Of a stretch of DNA of 13,428 nucleotides, positions 7,793 to 13,428 are shown piece by piece. The DNA is taken from assembly GCA_031273405.1 (NCBI GenBank), contig JAISRW010000163.1, positions 1 through 13,428 of the forward strand, given 5' to 3'. Every line of letters starts with the position of its first letter. Position 1 is the first letter of the stretch. Source of the stretch: Treponema sp. (GTDB taxonomy: Bacteria; Spirochaetota; Spirochaetia; Treponematales; Breznakiellaceae). The position numbers and the translations under genes were made by a program. The notes below the pieces were generated by a model. That model worked only from the letters and a program-made list of their open reading frames with translations, was not told where the DNA came from and did not search any database.

Positions 7793-7832
7793 GGATTATC
7801 CTGTTCCCAGCAGTTTGTTGCGCTTTGCGCAT
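7782..7832 (-). CDS. Possible 16-residue leader peptide overlapping the mreC start
   Basis: The sequence reads AGGAGG (7837-7842), four bases, then ATG and 16 codons encoding MRKAQQTAGNRIIHAD, ending TGA at 7782-7784. The last 11 bases lie within mreC in another frame. AGGAGG is the strongest ribosome site in the operon, better than the AGGA of mreC itself, and otherwise stands before nothing. Ribosomes ending here would be delivered next to the mreC ATG, so translational coupling is a natural reading. The peptide resembles nothing I recognise. The start also contains TGCGC-AAA-GCGCA, a small hairpin that could mask it. Confidence 0.4.
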   Translation of the reverse strand: MRKAQQTAGNRIIHAD

Positions 7833-7848
7833 AAAACCTCCTGGTCTT

Positions 7849-7874
7849 TACGGCTTTTCAGCGAAAAAACCGTA
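7849..7874 (-). promoter_or_regulatory. Hairpin in mreB-mreC gap, just upstream of the leader ribosome site
   Basis: In the operon mRNA, TACGGTTTTTT pairs with GAAAAGCCGTA around a CGCT loop, giving 11 pairs including two G-U. It ends 6 bases before the AGGAGG of the leader ORF. It has no following U-run, so it is not an intrinsic terminator. Its position suggests an RNA-processing, stability or translation-control element separating mreB from mreC, genes needed in very different amounts. Confidence 0.5.
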
Positions 7875-7917
7875 AAAACCTACAAATACAACCGGCCCCT
7901 ACAAGCGCAGCAGGCTC

Positions 7918-8943
7918 CTAGCCGTTCAGATTGTCGTAGATGCTGCGGGTATTGTCAAAACCCCTGGCATATTCGAAATATTTTCCGGCCCCCAGGGCAA
8001 CGCAGTCCAGAGGATGTTCCGCCAGGATTACCGGTACGCCGGTTTCTTTGGAGATAAGCTTGGGGAGCCCTTTGAGAAGGGAGCCTCCGCCGGTCATCAC
8101 TATACCTCTTTCCACGATATCCGCCGCCAGTTCCGGGGGGGTCTTCCCCAGGGTTGCCTTGATTTCGTCGATGATCTGGGTAATCGGATCTTTCAGGGCC
8201 CCCCGGACCTCTTCGGAATCGATTTCGAGCCTGCGGGGGAGCCCGGTAATGGCGTCGGTCCCGCTTATCTCGATCTTTTCGATGGTTTTGTCGGGAGAGG
8301 CGTTGCCGATCTGCATTTTAAGCCGTTCCGCAATACCCCCGCCTATGGTAAGATTGTGGGTGTTTTTTATGTGCTTTATGATGGCTTCGTCAAATTCGTC
8401 CCCTCCCAGGCGTATGGCGCTGGTGACCACCATGCCCCCCAGGGAGATGACCGATATTTCGGTAGTACCCCCGCCTATGTCGCAGACCATGTGGCCGGCG
8501 GGTTCAAATATGGGGATATCCGCGCCTATGGCGGCCGCGAGGCTTTCTTCAATCACCTTCACTTCCCGGGCGCCGGCCTTATAGGCGCTCTCCTCAACAG
8601 CCCGGCGCTCGACTTCGGTTATACAAGAGGGAATGCCGATAACCATGCGGGGCTTGATAAACCAGCGGGGCATTATTTTGGTGAGAAAATAACGGATCAT
8701 CTTTTCGCAGGACTCAAGGTCCGCGATGACCCCGTCCCGCAAAGGCCGGACCACGATTATATTGGCCGGGTTCTTGAAGAGCATCCGCTTCGCGTCGGCT
8801 CCTACGGCCATGATTTTCTTGGTCCCCTTTTCCAGGGCAACCACCGACGGCTCGTTTATTACTATTCCCTTGTTACGGATATAAATCAAGGTATTACAAG
8901 TTCCTAAATCAATGCCGATGTCCGATGAATTGCGTCCAAACAT
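7918..8943 (-). CDS. mreB: MreB, actin-like cell-shape protein
   Basis: MreB forms membrane-bound ATP-driven filaments that orient the peptidoglycan synthases. The 341 residues span the whole family. The actin-fold nucleotide motifs are intact: [10 protein letters not shown] (12-21, phosphate 1), [11 protein letters not shown] (155-165, phosphate 2) and [11 protein letters not shown] (284-294, adenosine). [11 protein letters not shown] (65-75) and [16 protein letters not shown] (101-116) are also characteristic. GGAGG lies four to five bases before the ATG. The gene stands 49 bases after the TPR gene and 125 bases before mreC, an unusually open junction for this otherwise tight operon. Confidence 0.97.
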   Translation of the reverse strand: MFGRNSSDIGIDLGTCNTLIYIRNKGIVINEPSVVALEKGTKKIMAVGADAKRMLFKNPANIIVVRPLRDGVIADLESCEKMIRYFLTKIMPRWFIKPRMVIGIPSCITEVERRAVEESAYKAGAREVKVIEESLAAAIGADIPIFEPAGHMVCDIGGGTTEISVISLGGMVVTSAIRLGGDEFDEAIIKHIKNTHNLTIGGGIAERLKMQIGNASPDKTIEKIEISGTDAITGLPRRLEIDSEEVRGALKDPITQIIDEIKATLGKTPPELAADIVERGIVMTGGGSLLKGLPKLISKETGVPVILAEHPLDCVALGAGKYFEYARGFDNTRSIYDNLNG

Positions 8944-8972
8944 AATTCCTCCAAACTTTCTTTATAACGAGG

Positions 8973-8989
8973 GGTTTCGATCCGAAACC
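8973..8989. repeat. Perfect 7-bp hairpin between TPR gene and mreB
   Basis: GGTTTCG (8973-8979), 3-base loop, CGAAACC (8983-8989). It fills the 49-base gap before mreB, ending about 20 bases before the GGAGG. There is no U-run on either side, so it is more likely a processing or stability hairpin than a terminator. Confidence 0.4.
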
Positions 8990-8992
8990 GGC

Positions 8993-9964
8993 TCACATGT
9001 TAAGCCTGGCGCGGGCCGGCTTGTGGGACGGATCCAAACGCACCGCCTTCCGCCATTCCGCCCTGGCGCGGGCCATATCCCCGCCGGTATTATATATTTC
9101 GCCAAGTTGAAAATGCGCTTCCGCGTTTTCATCGATTTCCGCTATTACCGCCAAATACTGGACCTCCGCGGCCGCCTGGTCTCCGGCCTTGCTGTAAATC
9201 TCGCCCAGAAGAAGCCTGGCGGCCACAACGGTTTTGGAATCCCGGGAACTTTCCACGCAGCGTATCAGATACGCCTTGGCCCTTTCGGTTTCTTCCAGGG
9301 CCAGATAAGAACGGGCAATGGAAATGAGGAATAGATCCGAAGGCTCAAAAACCTCCCCGCCGCCGGCCGCCGAACCTTCCGCGCCGGGATGTAAGGCCGC
9401 GGAAAAAGCGGCGACGCTGCCCCGGTAATCTTTTACGGCTATATAGGCAAGGCCAAGATATTCGGGGATATCCCGGGCGGGATAGGATAGGGATCCGGCC
9501 TTTTCCAGGTACTTTACCGCCAGATCGGCGTATTCCGGGCCTTTATAGTAATAGGCCTTGCCCAATATATAAAAAATCCGGCCGTCCTCCGCGCTTTGTC
9601 GGGAAAGAAAGGTTTTTCGCAAAGACCAGATACAATCGTTAATATAGACGAGGGTATCGAAACTATTTATCTGGGCTACGGCCAGTTCAAAAGCCGAAAA
9701 CCCGTGAATCGTGAGAAGAAAAAAATCCAGCGGCTCTTTCTTGAGCTCTTCGCCGCTCAGGGCGTAGGCTTTCTCATAGTCCCCTGAAGTATACATCCGC
9801 CCTAACGCTTCAATGTCGTTTTGTTCCCGGCCCCTCAAGTTTATCGAGGCGGCTAAAATCGCGCACAGAAAAAGGAGGGTAAAAATCACCGCCAAGGCTT
9901 TCTTAAAGGCAATCGCCCGGTGAACGGTAAAACCATAATCGGATCGGGAACGGGTTCGCAACAT
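8993..9964 (-). CDS. Membrane-anchored TPR-repeat protein
   Basis: The 323-residue product starts with a basic cytoplasmic stretch and one membrane helix (about 23-41). That stretch contains LFLC, but no proper lipobox, so it is read as an uncleaved anchor with the rest outside the cytoplasm. Tetratricopeptide-type helix pairs follow. The clearest are the last three (from FLISIARSYLALEETERAK, VVAARLLLGEIYSKAGDQA and AEAHFQLGEIYNTGGDMARA), with weaker copies earlier (GKAYYYKGPEYADLAVKYLEKA). Such proteins scaffold complexes, and its place at the head of the mre operon suggests an envelope role; no specific function is known to me. ATG at 9964 was chosen, with AAGG just upstream. A TTG at 10000 would add 12 residues but overlaps the likely -35 box. 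Confidence 0.8.
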   Translation of the reverse strand: MLRTRSRSDYGFTVHRAIAFKKALAVIFTLLFLCAILAASINLRGREQNDIEALGRMYTSGDYEKAYALSGEELKKEPLDFFLLTIHGFSAFELAVAQINSFDTLVYINDCIWSLRKTFLSRQSAEDGRIFYILGKAYYYKGPEYADLAVKYLEKAGSLSYPARDIPEYLGLAYIAVKDYRGSVAAFSAALHPGAEGSAAGGGEVFEPSDLFLISIARSYLALEETERAKAYLIRCVESSRDSKTVVAARLLLGEIYSKAGDQAAAEVQYLAVIAEIDENAEAHFQLGEIYNTGGDMARARAEWRKAVRLDPSHKPARARLNM

Positions 9965-10001
9965 TACCTTAAACCTATAATACTTACAGAAGAAAGTCAA
10001 C
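9955..10001. promoter_or_regulatory. AT-rich divergent promoter region between TPR gene and trpR-like gene
   Basis: On the - strand, TTGACT (9995-10000) and TATAGG (9974-9979) with a 15-base spacer would start transcription a few bases before the TPR ATG and could serve the whole mre operon. On the + strand, a perfect TATAAT lies at 9976-9981, with only a poor -35 upstream. The spacing is imperfect, so the assignment is tentative. Confidence 0.4.
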
Positions 10002-10051
10002 GCAGTGTGGAATCAACCGAACTTCCGCCGCTGGTCCCTGAGGCGGGAAAC

Positions 10052-10066
10052 ATGGTATACTACCGG
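10052..10066 (+). promoter_or_regulatory. Extended -10 promoter element of the trpR-like gene, shared with the hydratase gene
   Basis: ATGGTATACTACCGG contains TGG-TATACT, an extended -10 box (TGn-TATAAT type), at 10056-10061. It ends seven bases before the ATG at 10069, so transcription should start at or next to that ATG, giving a leaderless mRNA. This fits the absence of a ribosome site for this start. The element differs by one base from that in front of the hydratase (12766-12780). It contains the inverted repeat GGTA-TAC-TACC (10054-10064), a possible operator. An imperfect 7-bp hairpin with a one-base bulge (10023-10049) lies just upstream. Confidence 0.5.
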
Positions 10067-10068
10067 TC

Positions 10069-10365
10069 ATGAAAGCTGACGACCAAAGAGTAAAAGAGAA
10101 CCTGTCGGAAATGGCCCGCACCCTGGCGAAGACCTCCAACGGCGAGCTCATCGAGTCGTTCCTGCGCTGCCTCCTGACCCCGGCGGAGACCGCGGACATA
10201 GCGGCGCGGTGGGCTCTGGTCAAGGCGCTGGATCAAAAAACCCCCCAGCGGGAGATCGCCAAAGAACTGGGCCTCTCCCTCTGCAAGATCACCAGGGGCT
10301 CCCGGGAACTCAAAAAGCCCGGCTCGGGCTTTGAAAAAATGCTGCGCGTCCTGAGAGGTTCATGA
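10069..10365 (+). CDS. trpR: TrpR-family transcriptional regulator
   Basis: The 98-residue helical DNA-binding protein aligns along most of E. coli TrpR (about 108 residues). LLTPAETADIAARWALV (35-51) matches the LLTP..R...TR..IV core, and QREIAKELGLSLCKITRGS (60-78) is the helix-turn-helix. Three tryptophan-pocket residues are kept (E. coli numbers in brackets): Thr37 [44], Arg47 [54] and Arg76 [84]. Two others differ: Lys73 for Thr81 and Glu80 for Ser88, so the ligand may be altered. No trp gene is visible here. The gene is divergent from the mre operon and tail-to-tail with the hydratase, overlapping it by six bases. A six-codon ORF (MVYYRS, 10052-10072) overlaps its start but lies upstream of the predicted transcript. 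The symbol is by homology; regulation of trp genes is not shown. Confidence 0.8.
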   Translation: MKADDQRVKENLSEMARTLAKTSNGELIESFLRCLLTPAETADIAARWALVKALDQKTPQREIAKELGLSLCKITRGSRELKKPGSGFEKMLRVLRGS

Positions 10366-12750
10366 TCCCCCCCCTTCGAGCCCCTTCCGGTTGTAGTTGA
10401 TGAGACTCCCCGCCAGGAGGATCTCCCGCTCCGCCGGGTTGAGTTCCGGGGCTTTAAGGGACAGGGGCTTCAGATCGCCGCCGCGTATGACCCACCCGTC
10501 AAGGGAAGGAGCGGCGTCCCGGACGGCGGCGGCAATGCCGGGAATAAAAACGTAGTCCCCGTTTTCAAGATCCCTGTCCTTGTCCAGGAGAAAGGGAAGA
10601 ATCCCCCAGTTGATGAGGTTCGAGCGGTAGCGCTTGGTGGCGTATTCATAGGCGAAGTTGGCGCGGCCCCCCAGGACCCGCTGGCAGCTCGCGGCCTGTT
10701 CCCTGGCGCTTCCGTCTCCGGGCTTATAGGCAAAAAGAGCGGAGCCAAGCTGAATCTCCCCCCCAAGAACGAAGTCCTTTTCTCCCAAGGCGACTGTGCC
10801 TTCGACGGCCCGGAGGGCTTCCAGAACCGAGGCAATTTCGCCCAACACCTCGCCGGCCGTGCCGCCGCCGGTTTCGCCATCGCCGGCCTTGCCGCCGCCG
10901 GCCAGCGCACGGGCGGCGGCCTGTACCGCCTTGGCCCTGCCCACATAGGCGGGGTCTTTCCGGGAGAGGGTATACTCGGCAAGCCCCAGGGGATTGGAAC
11001 GGAACGACGAGGTCTCCCCCGAGGGGATGAGTTCGTCGGTGGTGGTCACCGGGTCGGTGATCCGGGACACGATCTTGACCAGCAGGTTCCGCCCCAGTTC
11101 CTCCATGGGCGGCCAGTCGGTAATATTGGGCCCGTAGCGGAGTTCCGCCCCGTGGTCGGCCTTTCCCACGCCGTTGTACACCCTGCTGAGGTAGGGGGCG
11201 GGGCTGAAATGATAGGGGACGGCGCTCTCCTCCCAGTCCAGGGAGGAGGCGGAAGAGAGAAAGCCCCCCGACAGGGCGGTGGCGGCGATGCTCCGGGCGT
11301 CCATGAGGCAGACCGAGGATAGTTGGCCGTTCCCCGGCTTGGAACCCTCCCGGTTGGGGAAATTCCGGGTGGTGTGGCGCACCGAAAGGCCGTTGTTGGC
11401 CGGCACGTCCCCGGCGCCGAAACAGGGGCCGCAGAAGGCGCTGCGCACGACGATCCCCTGGGAGATAAGGACGCCCAGGGCGCCGTTTTCGGCCAGCTCC
11501 AGAAACACGGGCTGGCTTCCCGGATAGATCGAAAAAGCGAAACCCTCGTTGCCCGCCCCCCCCCTGGCGCCGCGGCCCCCGAGGATGGATTGCACCGCCA
11601 TGATGTTGTCAAAGGTTCCCCCGGCGCAGCCGGCCACCACCGCCTGATCGATGCGGACGCGGCCCCGGCTGTCCACCTTGTCGGTGAGCCTCAGTTTGAC
11701 GGCGGGGTTCTCGATTGCCTCCGCCCCGTTCTTTTCCGTTTCCCGTAAGAGGTCCCCCGGATTGGCCAGGAGGGTTTCGATCTCGTAAACATTGCTGGGA
11801 TGGAACGGAAGGGCGATCATGGGTTTGACCGCTGAAAGATCCAGATGAATAAGGCCGTCGTACCAGGCGAGGCTTTGGGGGGAGAGCTTTTGATAATCCT
11901 CTTCCCGGTAGTGGGCGGCGAAATACGCTCTCGTCTTCTCGTCGGTCTCCCAGATCGAAGACCAGCAGGCGGTCTCGGTGGTCATCACGTCGATCCCGGC
12001 CCTAAAGTCGGTGCTGAGGCCGCCAATGCCGTCGCCCAGGAATTCCAGAACCGCGTTTTTCGCAAAGCCGTCCTGAAACACCGCGTCGATTATCGCCAGG
12101 GCCACGTCCTGGGGCCCCACCCCCCGGCCGGGCTTCCCGGTGAGGTAGACGGCGATGACCCTGGGATAGGGGAAGTCGTAGTTCCGGCGGAGGAGCTGCT
12201 TGACCAGCTCCCCGCCCCCCTCCCCTACCCCCATGGTTCCCAGGGCGCCGTACCGGGTATGGCTGTCGCTCCCCAGGATCATCTTCCCGCAGGCCGCCTG
12301 AGTCTCCCGGATATAGGAATGGATCACCGCCAGATGGGGAGGCACGTAGATGCCGCCGTAGCGCTTCGCCGCGGAAAGGCCGAAGAGGTGGTCGTCCGCG
12401 TTGATGGTCCCCCCCACCGCGCAGAGGCTGTTGTGGCAGTTGGTCAGCACGTAGGGCACCGGGAACTCCCGGAGCCCCGAAACCTTGGCGGTCTGGATTA
12501 TGTTCACGAAGGTGATGTCGTGGGAGGTGAGGGCGTCGAACGTGAGCCTGAGCTCCCCGGGGAGCCTGTCCTGCTCCCCCCCGGCGTGGTGGGCCAGGAG
12601 AATCCCCGCGGCCATGGTCCCCCGCCGGCCCTTCTCTTTCGCCGCAGGCCCTCCCTCCAGATCCCGGATCCTCCCCGCGTTCTCCGGACAGTCCTCGATA
12701 ATCTCTCTGCCCTTAAGGATATACACTCCCTGCTTTACAATCTTTATCAT
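10360..12750 (-). CDS. Aconitase-superfamily hydratase (YbhJ-like)
   Basis: The 796-residue enzyme belongs to the [4Fe-4S] hydro-lyases that isomerise or hydrate carboxylic acids. The cluster ligands are present: Cys375 in GCAGGTFDN and Cys440/Cys443 in CGPCFG. Substrate-site motifs also occur: GSDSHTRYGALGTMGVGEGGG (from 160), NGLSVRHTTRNFPNREGS (453-470) and the swivelling domain's GDGSAREQA (678-686) with ATKRYRSNLINWGILP (704-719). The overall pattern is, from memory, that of the hydratase group including E. coli YbhJ rather than true aconitases AcnA/AcnB, so citrate may not be the substrate. A Gly/Ala-rich low-complexity stretch (617-632) links the last two domains. ATG at 12750 was chosen because AGGAG lies five bases upstream. 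The open frame continues further but crosses the promoter. GC is higher than in the mre operon. It ends tail-to-tail with trpR. Confidence 0.85.
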   Translation of the reverse strand: MIKIVKQGVYILKGREIIEDCPENAGRIRDLEGGPAAKEKGRRGTMAAGILLAHHAGGEQDRLPGELRLTFDALTSHDITFVNIIQTAKVSGLREFPVPYVLTNCHNSLCAVGGTINADDHLFGLSAAKRYGGIYVPPHLAVIHSYIRETQAACGKMILGSDSHTRYGALGTMGVGEGGGELVKQLLRRNYDFPYPRVIAVYLTGKPGRGVGPQDVALAIIDAVFQDGFAKNAVLEFLGDGIGGLSTDFRAGIDVMTTETACWSSIWETDEKTRAYFAAHYREEDYQKLSPQSLAWYDGLIHLDLSAVKPMIALPFHPSNVYEIETLLANPGDLLRETEKNGAEAIENPAVKLRLTDKVDSRGRVRIDQAVVAGCAGGTFDNIMAVQSILGGRGARGGAGNEGFAFSIYPGSQPVFLELAENGALGVLISQGIVVRSAFCGPCFGAGDVPANNGLSVRHTTRNFPNREGSKPGNGQLSSVCLMDARSIAATALSGGFLSSASSLDWEESAVPYHFSPAPYLSRVYNGVGKADHGAELRYGPNITDWPPMEELGRNLLVKIVSRITDPVTTTDELIPSGETSSFRSNPLGLAEYTLSRKDPAYVGRAKAVQAAARALAGGGKAGDGETGGGTAGEVLGEIASVLEALRAVEGTVALGEKDFVLGGEIQLGSALFAYKPGDGSAREQAASCQRVLGGRANFAYEYATKRYRSNLINWGILPFLLDKDRDLENGDYVFIPGIAAAVRDAAPSLDGWVIRGGDLKPLSLKAPELNPAEREILLAGSLINYNRKGLEGGGS

Positions 12751-12765
12751 CTTGGCTCCTCTATT

Positions 12766-12780
12766 CCGGTAGTATATCAT
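12766..12780 (-). promoter_or_regulatory. Extended -10 promoter element of the hydratase gene
   Basis: Reading on the - strand, ATGATATACTACCGG contains TGA-TATACT (hexamer at 12771-12776). The predicted start falls near 12764, giving a leader of about 14 bases that holds AGGAG (12756-12760) before the ATG at 12750. There is no good -35, as expected for extended -10 promoters. Fourteen of fifteen bases equal the trpR element. Immediately upstream is a related TATATTTACCGG, including the inverted repeat GGTA-AATA-TACC (12790-12801). Confidence 0.5.
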
Positions 12781-12807
12781 TCCGGGGCCGGTAAATATAC
12801 CGCATGA

Positions 12808-12930
12808 CGGAACAACGGCCCTCCGCACCTCCGGGGGGCTCCCTTTGCCTTTGCCGTTTTGCCGGCAGAGGGCAGCGGAGACGGTTTTGCCCCCGCCGCT
12901 CTCGGCGAACTCCAGGGTATAAGGGGTGCG
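12808..12930 (-). pseudogene. Probable decayed 3' fragment of a hypothetical protein gene
   Basis: The - strand reads RTPYTLEFAESGGGKTV and, a few residues later, GKGKGSPPEVRRAVVP. From memory, this resembles the C-terminal end of a family of hypothetical proteins in treponemes and Bacteroidetes that close with a beta-rich 'GKTVYF.L.W.N.rGeKGPWSEi..AviP' segment. The aromatic core positions are lost and no stop codon follows: the frame runs on into the hydratase frame. Upstream, the frame is closed by stops within the 21-bp repeats and by Pro/Arg/Ala-rich sequence. It therefore looks like a relic rather than a gene. The match is recalled, not computed. Confidence 0.35.
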
Positions 12931-12977
12931 GGCGGCGGGGGCGGAACGGGGCGGGCCGCCGGGGTTCGTAGGGGCGG

Positions 12978-13208
12978 CCGCGGATCCTTCTCCCTAAGCC
13001 GCGGATCCGTCTCCCTAAGCCGCGGATCTGTCTCCCTAAAGCATAGATCCGTCTCTTTAAACCGTAGATCCGTCTCTTTAAACCGTAGATCCGTCTCTTT
13101 AAACCGTAGATCCGTCTCTTTAAACCGTAGATCCGTCTCCCTAAGCCGTAGATCCGTCTCTTTAAAGCGTAGATCCTTCTCTTTAAAGCGTAGATCCGTC
13201 TCTTTAAT
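12978..13208. repeat. Array of eleven 21-bp tandem repeats
   Basis: Eleven head-to-tail units of exactly 21 bp share the core GATCCGTCTC. Units 1-3 and 8 end CCCTAAG or CCCTAAA; the others end TTTAAA. Units 5, 6, 7 and 9 are identical. Units 1-3 have CGCGGATC where the others have CGTAGATC or CATAGATC. There are no spacers, so this is not CRISPR. Since 21 is a multiple of three, frames either stay open or stop in every unit. On the - strand one frame gives FKETDLR/LRETDLR heptads and another LKRRIYG. Neither has a convincing start or ribosome site. The 21-bp period is close to two helical turns, so units would present the same DNA face to a binding protein. Confidence 0.9.
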
Positions 13209-13428
13209 AGGTAAGAGGGAAAAGGTAAAAGGGAATATGCTATTCGGTGCGGCGGGGGGGGCGCGGTAATCCGGTCTTGCGGCGTCATGAGCCGGTGCGG
13301 CGGGTAGTAACGCTTGAATCTTGTTACCCCTTGCAAGGTCTGCGGTTACTTTCCGTCTTTCAGTCCCCGCAGCCGCTGGGGTCTGAGAACGGTTCTTCCG
13401 GTTTCCAGAGTTCCCGGTTCATGATTTG
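13209..13428. other. Right-edge region without a supportable gene
   Basis: No gene is supported here. A - strand frame continuous with the FKETDLR reading is open back to a TGA near 13421, passing through Ala/Pro-rich sequence with two PAAP segments. These are encoded by a 12-bp direct repeat, CGGTGCGGCGGG at 13245-13256 and 13293-13304, spaced 48 bp. It has no ATG, GTG or TTG. A short - strand ORF at the very edge (ATG at 13422, MNRELWKPEEPFSDPSGCGD) ends after 20 codons. An imperfect hairpin (GTAAC with GTTAC, about 13302-13330) is present. Confidence 0.4.

Noticed and set aside
9965..10000. TTG start adding 12 residues to the TPR protein
   Set aside because: It lies on the likely -35/-10 region of the operon promoter and the ATG at 9964 is better placed.
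11046..11612. 188-codon - strand frame inside the hydratase
   Set aside because: A shadow of GC-rich codon usage in the hydratase, composed mainly of Pro/Arg/Ser/Ala.
12751..12828. Upstream GTG start adding 26 residues to the hydratase
   Set aside because: The extension crosses the extended -10 element, and a well-placed AGGAG supports the ATG at 12750.
12978..13208. CRISPR array
   Set aside because: The 21-bp units are directly adjacent, with no unique spacers and no cas genes in view.
12859..13269. 136-codon + strand open frame through the repeats (RRSVSLN heptads)
   Set aside because: TTG start inside GC-rich sequence, no ribosome site, low complexity; another by-product of the repeat period.
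12761..13336. 191-codon - strand open frame through the repeats (LKRRIYG heptads)
   Set aside because: It starts at TTG with no ribosome site, its composition is extreme (Arg/Pro), it overlaps the hydratase promoter, and its openness follows from the 21-bp period being divisible by three.

Overview
The window looks like chromosomal DNA of a treponeme (Spirochaetes), possibly a gut or termite-gut lineage. This rests on gene content and order: a TPR protein, mreB, mreC, mreD, a PBP2 gene and rodA on one strand, followed by a fused radical SAM/DUF2344 gene. A TrpR-like gene and an aconitase-superfamily hydratase lie beside this block. The species cannot be fixed from sequence alone. The cell-shape block has ordinary mid-range GC, while the hydratase and the region beyond it are visibly richer in GC.

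Left edge (1-731): the 3' end of an SsnA-like amidohydrolase on the + strand, then about 400 bases without a gene, packed with inverted repeats. A small palindromic element (730-777) flanked by 7-bp direct repeats sits on the 3' end of the next gene and appears to have rewritten its C-terminus.

Centre (732-9964, all - strand, transcribed right to left): TPR membrane protein, mreB, mreC, mreD, mrdA (PBP2), rodA, radical SAM/DUF2344 protein. From mreC onward the genes overlap or nearly touch, so they form one operon. MreB filaments, the MreC/MreD membrane proteins, the RodA glycosyltransferase and the PBP2 transpeptidase together make the elongasome that builds lateral peptidoglycan. The mreB-mreC gap is the one elaborate junction. 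It holds an 11-bp-stem hairpin and a 16-codon leader ORF with a perfect AGGAGG that overlaps the mreC start.

Right (9965-12808): a small TrpR-family regulator on the + strand, probably leaderless, runs tail-to-tail into a YbhJ-type aconitase-like hydratase on the - strand. Both stop codons lie within the palindrome TCATGA. The two genes share a 15-bp promoter element, ATGRTATACTACCGG, which suggests common control.

Far right (12808-13428): no intact gene. There is a probable decayed 3' gene fragment, an array of eleven 21-bp tandem repeats, and about 220 bases without a supportable feature. The most unusual signals are the palindromic insertion at 730-777, the mreC leader ORF with its hairpin, the shared trpR/hydratase promoter element, and the 21-bp array.
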